64,000 nt of DNA, from assembly GCF_029227915.1 (NCBI RefSeq), contig NC_079875.1:39887201-39951200 (forward strand), in the 5' to 3' direction. The stretch's first letter is position 1; the number at the start of each line of letters is the position of its first letter. Shown here in pieces: positions 21,574 to 34,925 of the stretch. Source of the stretch: Hydractinia symbiolongicarpus. Its lineage: Eukaryota > Cnidaria > Hydrozoa > Anthoathecata > Hydractiniidae. The notes under the pieces were generated by a model. That model worked only from the letters and a program-made list of their open reading frames with translations. It was not told where the DNA came from and did not search any database. The translations under genes and the position numbers were made by a program.

Positions 21574-24500
21574 CACTTTATATATTGATTACTGTGGGAC
21601 CTATCCTAGCCGTTAGCGCGCGTTGAAGAAAAAGCGACAGTTTCAAAAACTACAATTCATTGACTTTCTAACGGTGTCAGTCCGTTTGAGTTACAACGGT
21701 TGGGTCACATATTCGTACCAATATGTATTTAGCGATATTTTTCGGATATTACCAGGTTGCATCGCTTTTAACTAGGAAACGAATGACTGTGGGACTTAAT
21801 TGAGCTAACTTTGGACTGTGACCTGATAAATGTGATAAATGAGACAATTGGACTCCAAGAAATAACATTCTTCTTAATTTGATGTGATTGCCGGAACTCA
21901 GCGATTACACTGGGCTCTGTGGTAGCGCTTCATTTAAGAATTAAGATAAAAAAGTCATTTTTTTATTGCGGGACCAACCCTAGCCATTATCTCGCGCTGA
22001 AGAAATAGCGGCAGTTTCACAAACTACATTTCATTGACCTTCTAACAGTGTCAGTCCCTTTGAGTTACAACGGTTGGGTCACATCTTCGTACCCACATGT
22101 ATTTAGCGATATTGTTCTGACATTATTAGGTTGCATCGCTTTTAACTATGAAACGATTGACTGTGGGACTTAATTGAACTAACTTTGGACTGTGACCTGA
22201 TAAATGTGATAAATCAGACAATTGGACTCCAAGAAATAACATTCTGGTTAATTTGACGTGATTGCCGGAACTCAGCGATTACACTGGGCACTGTGGCAGC
22301 GCTTCATTTTAAAATTAAGATAAAAAAATTCATTTTTTTATTGTGGGACCAATCCTAGCCGTTATTGCGCGCTAAGGAAGTAGCGACAGTTTCAAGAACT
22401 ACATTTCATTGACTTTCTAACGGTGTCAGTCCGTTTGAGTTACAACGGTTGGTTCACATATTCGTACCAACATGTATTTAGCGATATTGTTCTGATATTA
22501 CTAGGTTGCATCGCTCTTAACTATGAAACGATTCACTGTGGGACTTAATTGAGCTAACTTTGGACTGTCACCTGATAAATGTGATAAATCAGACAATTGG
22601 ACTCCAAGAAATAACATTCTTCTAAATTTGACGTGATTGCCGGAACTCAGCGTTTACACTGGGCACTGTGATAGCGCTTCATTTAAAAATTAAGTTAAAA
22701 AAAGTCATTTTTTTTACTGTGGGACCTATCCTAGCCGTTAGCGCGCGTTGAAGAAAAAGCGACAGTTTCAAAAACTACATTTCATTGACTTTCTAACAGT
22801 GTCAGTCCCTTTGAGTTACAACGGTTGGGTCACATATTCGTACCAACATGTATTTAGCGATATTGTTCTGATATTACTAGGTTGCATCGCTTTTAACAAT
22901 GAAACGATTGACTGTGGGACTTCATTGAGCTAACTTTGGACTGTCACCTGATAAATGTGATATTTCAGACAATTGGACTCCAAAAAATAACATTCTTCTA
23001 AATTTGACGTGATTGCCGGAACTCAGCGTTTACACTGGGCACTGTGATAGCGCTTCATTTAAAAATTAAGCTAAAAAAAGTCATTTTTTTACTGTGGGAC
23101 CTATCCTAGCCGTTAGCGCGCGTTGAAGAAAAAGCGACAGTTTCAAAAACTACAATTCATTGACTTTCTAACAGTGTCAGTCCGTTTGAGTTACAACGGT
23201 TGGGTCACATATTCGTACCAATATGTATTTAGCGATATTTTTCTGATATTACTAGGTTGCATCGCTTTTAACAATGAAACGATTGACTGTGGGACTTAAT
23301 TGAGCTAACTTTGGACTGTGACATGATAAATGTGATAAATGAGACAATTGGACTCCAAGAAATAACATTCTTGTTAATTTGATGTGATTGCCAGAACTCA
23401 GCGATTACACTGGGCACTGTGGTAGCGCTTCATTTGAAAATTAAGCTAAAAAAAGTCATTTTTTTACTGTGGGACGTTATCCTAGCCGTTAGCGCGCGTT
23501 GAAGAAAAAGCGACAGTTTCAAAAACTACATTTCATTGACTTTCTAACAGTGTCAGTCCCTTTGAGTTACAACGGTTGGGTCACATATTCGTACCAACAT
23601 ATATTTAGCGTTATTTTTCTGATATTACTAGGTTGCATCGCTTTTAACAATGAAACGATTGACTGTGGGACTTAATTGAGCTAGCTTTGGCCTGTCACCT
23701 GATAAATGTGATAAATCAGACAATTGGACTCCAAGAAATAACATTCTTCTAAATTTGACGTGATTGCCGGATCTCAGCGATTACACTGGGCTCTGTGGTA
23801 GCGCTTCATTTAAAAATTTAGATAAATAAATCATTATTACTTTGGGACCAATCCTATTTGTTATCGCGCGCTGAAGAAATAGCGACAGTTTCAAAAACTA
23901 CAATTCATTGAATTTCTAACGGTGTCAGTCTGTTTGAGTTACAACGGTTGGGTCACAAATTCGTACCAATATGTATTTAGCGATATTTTTCTGATATTAC
24001 TAGGTTGCATCGCTTTTAACAATGAAACGATTGACTGTGGTACTTAACTGAGCTAACTTTGGACTGTGACCTGATAAATGTGATAAATGAGACAATTGGA
24101 CTCCAAGAAATAACATTCTTGTTAATTTGATGTAATTGCCAGAACTCAGCGATTACACTGGGCACTGTGGTAGCGCTTCATTTGAAAATCAAGCTAAAAA
24201 AAGTCATTTTTTTACTGTGGGACCTATCCTAGCCGTTAGGGCGCGTTGAAGAAAAAGCGACAGTTTCAAAAACTACATTTCATTGACTTTCTAGCAGTGT
24301 CAGTCCCTTTGAGTTACAACGGTTGGGTCACATATTCGTACCAACATGTATTTAGCGATATTTTTCTGATATTACTAGGTTGCATCGCTTTTAACAATGA
24401 AACGATTGACAGTGGGACTTAATTGAGCTAACTTTGGACTGTCACCTGATGAATGTGATAAATCAGACAATTGGACTCCAAGAAATAACATTCTTCTAAA

Positions 24501-24790
24501 TTTGACGTGATTGCCGGAACTCAGCGATTACACTGGGCACTGTGATAGCGCTTCATTTAAAAATTAAGCTAAAAAAAGTCATTTTTTTACTGTGGGACCT
24601 ATCCTAGCCGTTATCGCGCGCTGAAGAAATAGCGACAGTTTCAAAAACTACATTTCATTGGCTTTCTAACGGTGTCAGTCCGTTTGAGTTACAACTGTTG
24701 GGTCACATATTCGTACCAACATGTATTTAGCGATATTTTTTTGATATTACTAGGTTGCATCGCTTTTAACAATGAAACGTTGACTGTGGG

Positions 24791-25534
24791 ACTTAATTGC
24801 ACTAACTTTGGACTGTGACCTGATAAATGTGATAAATGAGACAATTGGACTCCAAGAAAAAACATTCTTCTTAATTTGACATGATTGCCGAAACTCAGCG
24901 ATTACACTGAGCTCTGTGGTAGCGCTTCATTTAAGAGTTTAGATAAATAAGTCATTCTTTTCTGTGGGACCAATCTTATCCGCTATCGCGCGCTGAAGAA
25001 ATAGCGACAGTTTTAAAAACTAAATTTCACTGACTTTCTAACGGTGTCAGTCCGTTTGAGTTACAACGGTTGGGTCACATATTCGTACCAACATGTGTTT
25101 AGCGATATTTTTCTGATATTACTAGGTTGCATCGCTTTTAACAATGAAACGTTGACTGTGGGACTTAATTGCACTAACTTTGGACTGTGACCTGATAAAT
25201 GTGATAAATGAGACAATTGGACTCCAAGAAAAAACATTCTTCTTAATTTGACATGATTGCCGAAACTCAGCGATTACACTGAGCTCTGTGGTAGCGCTTC
25301 ATTTAAGAGTTTAGATAAATAAGTCATTCTTCACTGTGGGACCAATCCTATCCGCTATTGCGCGCTGAAGAAATAGCGACAGTTTTAAAAACTAAATTTC
25401 ACTGACTTTCTAACGGTGTCAGTCCGTTTGAGTTACAACGGTTGGGTCACATATTCGTACCAACATGTGTTTAGCGATATTTTTCTGATATTACTTGGTT
25501 GCATCGCTTTTAACAATGAAACGATTGACTGTGG
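24791..25534 (+). repeat. Two near-identical adjacent monomers
   Basis: Monomers at about 24791-25162 and 25163-25534 share ACTTAATTGCACTAAC, AGAGTTTAGATAAATAAG and CATGTGTTTAGCG, at an offset of 372 bp. Their shortened T tract and TAGATAAATAAG segment look B-like inside an otherwise A-type monomer, so they may be A/B recombinants. Confidence 0.75.
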
Positions 25535-26690
25535 GACTAAATGGAGCTAACTTTGGACTGTGACCTGATAAATGTGATAAATGTGATTTCAAAAACTACA
25601 ATTCATTGAATTTCTAACGGTGTCAGTCCGTTTGAGTTACAACGGTTGGGTCACATATTCGTACCAATATGTATTTAGCGATATTTTTCTGATATTACTA
25701 GGTTGCATCGCTTTTAACAATGAAACGATTTACTGTGGGACTTAATTGAGCTAACTTTGGACTGTGACCTGAAAAATGTGATAAATGAGACAATTGGACT
25801 TTAAGAAATAACATTCTTCTAAATTTGACGTGATTGCCGGAACTCAGCGATTACACTGGGCACTGTGATAGCGCTTCATTTAAAAATTAAGCTAAAAAAA
25901 GTCATTTTTTTACTGTGGGACCTATCCTAGCCGTTCGCGCGCGTTGAAGAAAAAGCGACAGTTTCAAAAACTACATTTCATTGACTTTCTAACAGTGTCA
26001 GTCCCTTTGAGTTACAACGGTTGAGTCACATATTCGTACCAACATGTACTTAGCGATATTTTTCTGATATTACTAGGTTGCATCGCTTTTAACAATGAAA
26101 CGATTGACTGTGGGACTAAATGGAGCTAACTTTGGACTGTGACCTGATAAATGTGATAAATGTGATTTCAAAAACTACAATTCATTGAATTTCTAACGGT
26201 GTCAGTCCGTTTGAGTTACAACGGTTGGGTCACATATTCGTACCAATATGTATTTAGCGATATTTTTCTGATATTACTAGGTTGCATCGCTTTTAACAAT
26301 GAAACGATTTACTGTGGGACTTAATTGAGCTAACTTTGGACTGTGACCTGAAAAATGTGATAAATGAGACAATTGGACTTTAAGAAATAACATTCTTCTA
26401 AATTTGACGTGATTGCCGGAACTCAGCGATTACACTGGGCACTGTGATAGCGCTTCATTTAAAAATTAAGCTAAAAAAAGTCATTTTTTTACTGTGGGAC
26501 CTATCCTAGCCGTTCGCGCGCGTTGAAGAAAAAGCGACAGTTTCAAAAACTACATTTCATTGACTTTCTAACAGTGTCAGTCCCTTTGAGTTACAACGGT
26601 TGAGTCACATATTCGTACCAACATGTACTTAGCGATATTTTTCTGATTTTACTAGGTTGCATCGCTTTTAACAATGAAACGATTGACAGT
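25532..26690 (+). repeat. Higher-order repeat, 579 bp (one full plus one shortened monomer), two copies
   Basis: The joint GTGATAAATGTGATTTCAAA occurs at about 25575 and again 579 bp later. GGGACTAAATGGAGC precedes it in both copies, and GGACTTTAAGAAATAAC, GCCGTTCGCGCGCG and TGTACTTAGCG follow in both. 579 is one 374-bp monomer plus a monomer lacking about 169 bp. The missing part runs from just before GACAATTGG to the GACAGTTTC site, which are similar sequences 168 bp apart in a normal monomer. This fits unequal exchange between half-units. Confidence 0.85.
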
Positions 26691-27489
26691 GGGACTTAAT
26701 TGAGCTAACTTTGGACTGTCACCTGATAAATGTGATAAATCAGACAATTGGACTCCAAGAAATAACATTCTTCTAAATTTGACGTGATTGCCGGAACTCA
26801 GCGATTACACTGGGAACTGTGATAGCGCTTCATTTAAAAATTAAGCTAAAAAAAGTCATTTTTTTACTGTGGGACCTATCCTAGCCGTTATCGCGCGCTG
26901 AAGGAATAGCGACAGTTTCAAAAACTACATTTCATTGGCTTTCTAACGGTGTCAGTCCGTTTGAGTTACAACTGTTGTGTCACATGTTCGTACCAACATG
27001 TTTTTAGCGATATTTTTTTGATATTACTAGGTTGCATCGCTTTTAACAATGAAACGTTGACTGTGGGACTTAATTGCACTAACTTTGGAATGTGACCTGA
27101 TAAATGTGATAAATGAGACAATTGGACTCCAAGAAATAACATTCTTCTTAATTTGACGAGATTGCCGGAACTCAGCGATTACATTGGGCTCTGTGGTAGC
27201 GCTTCATTTAAGAATTAAGATAAAAAAGTCATTTTTTTATTGTGGGACCAATCCTAGCCAATATCTCGCGCTAAAGAAATAGCGACAGTTTCAAAAACTA
27301 CATTTCATTGACTTTCTAACGGTGTCAGTTTGTTTGAGGTACAACCGTTGGGTCACATATTCGTACCAACATGTATTTAGCGATATTTTTCTGATATTAC
27401 TAGGTTGCATCGCTTTTAACAATGAAACGATTGACTGTGGGACTTAAATGAGCTAACTTTGGACTGTGACCTGATAAATGTGATAAATG

Positions 27490-29740
27490 AGACAATTGGA
27501 CTCCAAGAAATAAAATTCTTGTTAATTTGATGTGATTGCCGGAACTCAGCGATTACACTGGGCACTGTGGTAGCGCTTCATTTAAAAATTAAGCTAAAAA
27601 AAGTCATTTTTTTTCTGTGGGACCTATCCTAGCCGTTATCGCGCGCTGAAGAAATAGCGACAGTTTCAAAAACTACATTTCATTGGCTTTCTAACGGTGT
27701 CAGTCCGTTTGAGTTACAACGGTTGGGTCACATATTCGTACCAACATGTATTTAGCGATATTTTTCAAGTATTACCAGGTTGCATCGCTTTTAACAATGA
27801 AACGATTGACTGTGGGACTTAATTGAGCTAACTTTGGACTGTGACCTGATAAATGTGATAAATGAGACAATTGGACTCCAAGAAATAACATTCTTCTTAA
27901 TTTGACGAGATTGCCGGAACTCAGCGATTACATTGGGCTCTGTGGTAGCGCTTCATTTAAGAATTAAGATAAAAAAGTCATTTTTTTATTGTGGGACCAA
28001 TCCTAGCCAATATCTCGCGCTAAAGAAATAGCGACAGTTTCAAAAACTACATTTCATTGACTTTCTAACGGTGTCAGTCCGTTTGAGTTACAACGGTTGC
28101 GCCACACATTCGTACCAAAATGTATTTAGCGATATTTTTCTGATATTACTAGGTTGCATCGCTTTTAACAATGAAACGATTGACTGTGGGACTTAAATGA
28201 GCTAACTTTGGACTGTGACCTGATAAATGTGATAAATGAGACAATTGGACTCCAAGAAATTACATTCTTGTTAATTTGATGTGATTGCCGGAACTCAGCG
28301 ATTACACTGGGCACTGTGGTAGCGCTTCATTTAAAAATTAAGCTAAAAAAAGTCATTTTTTTTCTGTGGGACCTATCCTAGCCGTTATCGCGCGCTGAAG
28401 AAATAGCGACAGTTTCAAAAACTACATTTCATTGGCTTTCTAACGGTGTCAGTCCGTTTGAGTTACCACGGTTGGGTCACATATTCGTACCAACATGTAT
28501 TTAGCGATATTTTTCAAGTATTACCAGGTTGCATCGCTTTTAACAATGAAACGATTGACTGTGGGACTTAATTGAGCTAACTTTGGACTGTGATCTGATA
28601 AATGTGATAAATGAGACAATTGGACTCCAAGAAATAAAATTCTTGTTAATTTGATGTGATTGCCGGAACTCAGCGATTACACTGGGCACTGTGGTAGCGC
28701 TTCATTTAAAAATTAAGCTAAAAAAAGTCATTTTTTTTCTGTGGGACCTATCCTAGCCGTTATCGCGCGCTGAAGAAATAGCGACAGTTTCAAAAACTAC
28801 AATTCATTGGCTTTCTAACGGTGTCAGTCCGTTTGAGTTACAACGGTTGGGTCACATATTCGTACCAACATGTATTTAGCGATATTTTTCAAGTATTACC
28901 AGGTTGCATCGCTTTTAACAATGAAACGATTGACTGTGGGACTTAATTGAGCTAACTTTGGACTGTGACCTGATAAATGTGATAAATGAGACAATTGCAC
29001 TCCAAGAAATAACATTCTTCTTAATTTGACGAGATTGCCGGAACTCAGCGATTACATTGGGCTCTGTGGTAGCGCTTCATTTAAGAATTAAGATAAAAAA
29101 GTCATTTTTTTATTGTGGGACCAATCCTAGCCAATATCTCGCGCTAAAGAAATAGCGACAGTTTCAAAAACTACATTTCATTGACTTTCTAACGGTGTCA
29201 GTCCGTTTGAGTTACAACGGTTGCGCCACACATTCGTACCAAAATGTATTTAGCGATATTTTTCTGATATTACTAGGTTGCATCGCTTTTAACAATGAAA
29301 CGATTGACTGTGGGACTTAAATGAGCTAACTTTGGACTGTGACCTGATAAATGTGATAAATGAGACAATTGGACTCCAAGAAATTACATTCTTGTTAATT
29401 TGATGTGATTGCCGGAACTCAGCGATTACACTGGGCACTGTGGTAGCGCTTCATTTAAAAATTAAGCTAAAAAAAGTCATTTTTTTTCTGTGGGACCTAT
29501 CCTAGCCGTTATCGCGCGCTGAAGAAATAGCGACAGTTTCAAAAACTACATTTCATTGGCTTTCTAACGGTGTCAGTCCGTTTGAGTTACCACGGTTGGG
29601 TCACATATTCGTACCAACATGTATTTAGCGATATTTTTCAAGTATTACCAGGTTGCATCGCTTTTAACAATGAAACGATTGACTGTGGGACTTAATTGAG
29701 CTAACTTTGGACTGTGATCTGATAAATGTGATAAATGAGA
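27490..29740 (+). repeat. Higher-order repeat, 1124 bp (three monomers), two copies
   Basis: The offset of 1124 bp is fixed by AAATAAAATTCTTG at 27508 and 28632, by TTGCGCCACACATTCG followed by ACCAAAATG at 28097 and 29221, and by GACGAGATTGCC at about 27903 and 29027. Copies span about 27490-28613 and 28614-29737. The TTGCGCCACACATTCG piece is typical of family B, so the amplified block already contained an A/B mosaic monomer. Confidence 0.85.
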
Positions 29741-29884
29741 CAATTGGACTCCAAGAAATAACATTCTTGTTAATTTGATGTGATTGCCGGAACTTAGCGA
29801 TTACACTGGGCACTGTGGTAGCGCTTCATTTAAAAATTAGGCTAAAAAAAGTCATTTTTTTACTGTGTGACCTATCCTAGCCGT

Positions 29885-32800
29885 TCGCGCGCGCTGAGAG
29901 ATAGAGACAGTTTCAAAAACTAAATTTCATTGAGTTTCTAACGCTATAATTCCGTGTGAGTTACAACGGTTGCGCCACACATTCGTACCAAAATGTACTT
30001 AGCGATATTTTCGTGACATTACTAGATTCCATCGCTTTTATCAGGTGAAATGATTAACTGTGGGACTTAATTGAACTGACTTTGGACTTTGACCTTATAA
30101 ATGTGTTGAATGAGACAATTGGACTCCAAGAAATAACATTCTTCTTAATTTGACATGATTGCTGGAACTCAGCGATTACACTGGGCGCTGTGGTAGCGCT
30201 TTATGGAAAACTTTATATAAATAAGTCTTTTTTACTGTGGTACCAATCTTAGCCGTTAACGCGCGTTGAAGAAATGGAGGCAGTTTCAAAAACTACATTT
30301 TATTGACTTTCTAACGGTATCAGTCTGTTCGAGTTACAACAGTTGCACCACATATTCGTACCAACATGTATTCAGCAATTATTCTCTGAAATTACTAGGT
30401 TGCATCGCTTTTATTAGTGAAACGACTGACGGTGGGATTTAATTCAACTGCTTTTGGACTTTGACCTTATAAATGTGATAAATGACACAATTAGATTCCA
30501 AGAAATTACATTCTTCTTAATTTGACATGATTGCTGGAACTCAGCGATTACACTGGGCAATGTGGTAGCGCGTTATTGAAAACGTTATATGAAATAAAAA
30601 AGTCATCTTTATTGTGGAACTAATGCTAGCCGTTAGAGAGTACTGAAGAAGTGGAGACAGTTTCAAAAACTACATTTCATTGAGTTTCTAACGGTATAAT
30701 TCCGTGCGAGTTACAACGCTTCCGCCACACATTCGTACCAACATGTACTTAGCGATATCTTCCTGACATTGCTTGATTGCATCGCTTTTAACTGTGAAAC
30801 GATTAACTGTAGGACTTAATTGAACTGACTTTGGAATTTGACCTTATAAATGTGTTAAATGAGACAATTGGACTGCAAGAAATAACATTCTTCATAATTT
30901 GACATGATTGCTGGAACTTAGCGATTACACTGGGCGCTGTGGTGGCGCTTTATTGAAAACTTTATATAAATAAGTCATTTTTACTATGGAACCAATCTTA
31001 GCCGTTAACGCGCGCTGAAGAAATGGGGGCAGTTTCAAAAACTACATTTCATTGAGTTTCTAACGCTATAATTCCGTGTGAATTACAACGGTTGCGCCAC
31101 ACATTCGTACCAACATGTACTTAGCGATATTTTCGTGACATTACTAGATTGCATCGCTTTTAACAGTGAAACGATTAACTGTGGGACTTAATTGAACTGA
31201 CTTTGGACTTTGACCTTATAAATGTGTTAAATGAGACAATTGGACTCCAAGAAATAACATTCTTTTTAATTTGACATGATTGCTTGAACTCAGCGATTAC
31301 ACTGGGCGCTGTGGTAGTGCTTTATGGAAAACTTGATCTAAATAAGTCATTTTTACTGTGGAACCAATCTTAGCCGTTAACGCGCGCTGAAGAAATGGAG
31401 GCAGTTTCAAAAACTACATTTTAATGACTTTCTAACGGTATCAGTCTGTTCGAGTTACAACAGTTGCACCACATATTCGTACCAACCTGTATTCAGCAAT
31501 ATTTCTCTGAAATTACTAGGTTGCATCGCTTTTATTAGTGAAACGACTGACGGTGGGACCTTAATTCAACTGCTTTTGGACTTTGACCTTATAAATGTGA
31601 TAAATGACACAATTAGATTCCAAGAAATAACATTCTTTTTAATTTGACATGATTGCTGGAACTCAGCGATTGCGCTGGGCACTGTGGTAGCGCGTTATTG
31701 AAAACTTTATATGAAAATTATCTTTACTGTGGAACCAATCTTAGCCGTTAACGGGCGCTGAAGAAATGGGGGCAGTTTCAAAAACTACATTTCATTGAGT
31801 TTTTAACGCTATAATTCCGTGTGAGTTACAACGGTTGCGCCACACATTCGTACCAACATGTACTTAGCGATATTTTCGTGACATTACTAGATTGCATCGC
31901 TTTTAACAGTGAAACGATTGACTGTTGGACTTAATTGAACTGACTTTGGACTTTCACCTTCTGAATGTGTTAAATAAGACAATTGGACTCCAAGAAATAA
32001 CATTCTTCTGAATTTGACATGATTGCTGGAACTCAGCGATTACACTGGGCCCTGTGGTAGCGCCTTATTTAAAAATTTAAATAAATAAGTCATTTTTACT
32101 GTGAAACCAATTCTAGCCGTTAGCGCACTGAAGAAATAGAGAAAAGTTTTAAAAATTTCATTTCATTGACTTTCTAATGTCATCAATCCTTGTGAGTTAC
32201 AACGGTTGCGTAACATATTCGTCCCAACATGTATTCAGCGATATTTTTCTAACATTACGTGGTTTCATCGCTTTTAACAGCAAAACGATTGACTGTGGGA
32301 CTTAATTGAACTGACTTTTGACTTTGACCTTATAAATGTGATAAATGAGACAATTGGACTCAAAGAAATTACATTCCTCTTAATTTGACATGATTGCTGG
32401 AACTCAGCGATTACACTGGGCGCTGTGGTAGCGCTTTGTTGAAAACTTTATATAAATAAGTGATTTTTACTGTGGAACCAGTCCTAGCTGTTACCGCGCG
32501 CTGAAGAGATAGAGACAGTTTCAAAAACTACATTTTGTTGACTTTCTAACGGTATCAGTCCGTGTGAATTACAACGGTTGCGCCAAATATTCGTACCAAC
32601 ATGTGTTTAGCGATATTTTTCTGACATTACGAGTTTTCACCGCTTTTAACAGTGAAACGATTGACTGTGGGACTTAATTGAACCGACTTTGGAATTTGAC
32701 CTTATAAATGTGATAAATGAGACAATTGCACTCCAAGAAATAACATTCTTCTTAATTTGACATGATTGCTGGAACTCAGCGATTACACTGGACGCTGTGG

Positions 32801-33254
32801 TAGCGCTTTTTGAAAACTTTATACAAATAAGTGATTTTTACTGTGGAACCAATCCTAGCCGTTAACGCGCGCTGAAGAGATAGAGGCAGTTTCAAACAGT
32901 TGGACTCCGAGAGTTAATATTCTATTTAATTTGACATGATCGCTGGAAATCAGCGATTACACTTAGCGCTGTGGTAGCGCTTTAATTAAAAATTTAGTTA
33001 AATAAGTCATTTTTACTGTGAAACCAATCCTAGCCGTTAGCGCGCGCTGAAGAAATAAAGAGAGTTTCAAAAACTACATTTCATTGACTTTCTAATGGCA
33101 ACAGTCTTTGTGAGTTACAACGGTTGCGTCACATGTTCGTACCAACATGTATTCAGCGATATGTTTCTGACATTACGAGGTTTCATCGCTTTTAACAGTG
33201 AAACGATTGACTGTGGGACTTAATTGAACTGTATTTGGACTTTGACCTTATTAA
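29885..33254 (+). repeat. Satellite array, family B, block 1
   Basis: About nine monomers of about 372 bp that differ consistently from family A. They have TTATAAATGTG, GATTGCTGGAACTC, AAAACTTTATATAAATAAG with a T tract cut to about four or five T, CTGTGGAACCAATC, TTGCGCCACACATTCG and CATGTACTTAGCG, plus sites such as TATAATTCCGTGTG. GCGCTGTGGTAGCGC (for example 30185-30199) is a perfect 5-bp hairpin in B that is broken in most A monomers. This block is the most diverged internally and shows no sharp higher-order period. Confidence 0.93.
32771..32944 (+). repeat. Half-length monomer (174 bp), B1
   Basis: The distance between successive GGAA(C/A)TCAGCGATTACAC sites is 174 bp instead of 372. 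The joint GTTTCAAACAGTTGGACTCC near 32889-32908 fuses the GACAGTTTCAAA site to the CAATTGGACTCC site of the next unit, removing about 198 bp. The same joint recurs at five other places in the window. Confidence 0.85.
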
Positions 33255-34925
33255 TGTGATAAAGGAGACAATTGGACTCCAAGAAAAAACATTCTTCTTA
33301 ATTTGACATGATTGCCGAAACTCAGCGATTACACTGGGCTCTCTGGTAGCGCTTCATTTAAAAATTATGATAAAAAAAGTCATTTTTTTAATGTGGGACC
33401 AATCCTAGCAATTATCGCGCGCTGAGGAAATAGCGACAGTTTCAAAAACTACATTTCATTGACTTTCTAACGGTGTCAGTCCGTTTAAGTTTCAAGGGTT
33501 GTGTCACATATTCGTACCAACATGTATTTAGCGATATTTTTTTGATATTACTAGGTTGCATCGCTTTTAACAATGAAACGTTGACTGTGAGACTTAATTG
33601 AACTAACTTTGGACTGTGACCTGATATTTGTGATAAATGAGACAATTGGACTACAAGAAATAACATTTTTCTGAATTTGACGTGGTTGCCGGAACTCAGC
33701 GATTACACTGAACTCTGTGGTAGCGCTTCATTTAAGAATTAAGACAAAAAAGTCATTTTTTATTGTGGGACCAATCCTAGCCGTTATCGCGCGCTGAGGA
33801 AATAGCGACAGTTTCAAAAACTACATTTCATTGACTTTCTAACGGTGTCAGTCCGTTTGAGTTTCAACGGTTGGGTCACATATTCGTACCAACATATATT
33901 TAGCGATATTTTTCTGATATTACTAGGTTGCATCGCTTTTAACTATGAAACGATTGACTGTGGGACTTAATTGAGCTAACTTTGAACTGTCACCTGATAA
34001 ATGTGATAAAAGAGAGAATTGGACTCCAAGAAAAAACATTCTTCTTAATTTGACATGATTGCCGAAACTGAGCGATTACACTGGGCTCTGTGGTAGCTCT
34101 TCATTTAAGAATTATGATAAAAAAAGTCATTTTTTTATTGTGGGACCAATCTTAGTCATTTTCGCGCGCTGAGGAAATAGCGACAGTTTCAAAAACTACA
34201 TTTCATTGACTTTCTAACGGTGTCAGTCCGTTTGAGTTTCAACGGTTGTGTCACGTATTCGTACCAACATGTATTTAGCGATATTTTTTTGATATTACTA
34301 GGTTGCATCGCTTTTAACAGGGAAACGTTGACTGTGGGACTTAATTGAACTAACTTTGGACTGTGACCTGATAAATGTGATAAATGAGACAATTGGACTC
34401 CAAGAAATAACATTCTTCTTAATTTGATGTGATTGCCGGAACTCAGCCATTACACTGGGCTCTGTGGTAGCGCTTCATTTAAGAATTAAGATAAAAAGTC
34501 ATTTTTTTATTGTGTGACCAATCCTAGCCAATATCTCGCGCTGAAGAAATAGCGGCAGTTTCAAAAACTACATTTCATTGACTTTCTAACGGTGTCAGTC
34601 CGTTTGAGTTTCAACGGTTGGGTCACATATTCGTACCAACATATATTTAGCGATATTTTTCTGATATTACTAGGTTGCATCGCTTTTAACTATGAAACGA
34701 TTGACTGTGGGACTTAATTGAGCTAACTTTGAACTGTCACCTGATAAATTTGATAAAAGAGACAATTGGAATCCAAGAAAAAACATTCTTCTTAATTTGA
34801 CATGATTGCCGAAACTCAGCGATTACACTGGGCTCTGTGGTAGCGCTTCATTTAAGAATTATGATAAAAAAAGTCATTTTTTTATTGTGGGACCAATCCT
34901 AGCCATTATCGCGCGCTGAGGAAAT
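33255..34925 (+). repeat. Family A island inside family B
   Basis: About 4.5 monomers of typical family A (TGATTGCCGAAAC, long T tract, TGTGGGACCAATCC, GTCACATATTCG, CTGATAAATTTG or CTGATATTTG variants). The left switch is inside the GAGACAATTGG region at about 33255-33300, and the right switch is at GAGGAAATAGAGAAAGG near 34925. B sequence on the two sides is itself duplicated (32140-33240 and about 34927-36030), so the island looks like a later arrival in a B block. Confidence 0.85.

Larger units (their letters stand above)
19244..21589. mobile_element. 2.35-kb non-satellite insert, class unknown, copy 2
   Basis: The second copy of the segment at 15792-18120 has the same edges in the T tract and the same modules in the same order. 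It is 17 bp longer overall: 18 bp extra in a CTAG-rich stretch (AGCTAGATAGTATAAAAAAG region), less one base elsewhere. The shared flanking satellite shows that it was copied by tandem duplication of the region and not by a second insertion. I found no coding frame. Confidence 0.75.
18642..22110 (+). repeat. Tandem segmental duplication, copy 2
   Basis: Direct repeat of 15190-18641. The insert parts differ at very few places I could find: an 18-bp length difference at about 19801-19820, one A lost near 20794 (GTTTACACAG against GTTTAACACAG) and a T-to-C change near 21400. Scattered single changes occur in the satellite part, such as CACAAAC at about 22018 and ATCTTCGTACCCAC at about 22083 near the right end. 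Such similarity implies a much younger event than the divergence among neighbouring monomers. Confidence 0.9.
21590..29884 (+). repeat. Satellite array, family A, block 3
   Basis: About 22 monomers, more varied than block 1. Variants include TTAAGCTAAAAAAAGTCAT, TGATGTGATTGCC, AGAGTTTAGATAAATAAG (24930-25320) and TTTTTCAAGTATTACCAGG (27766, 28514, 28890, 29638). Several local amplifications are listed separately. The last monomer changes into family B at about 29880-29930 (GAGATAGAGACAG, ACGCTATAATTCCG). I see no genes or promoters. Confidence 0.95.
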
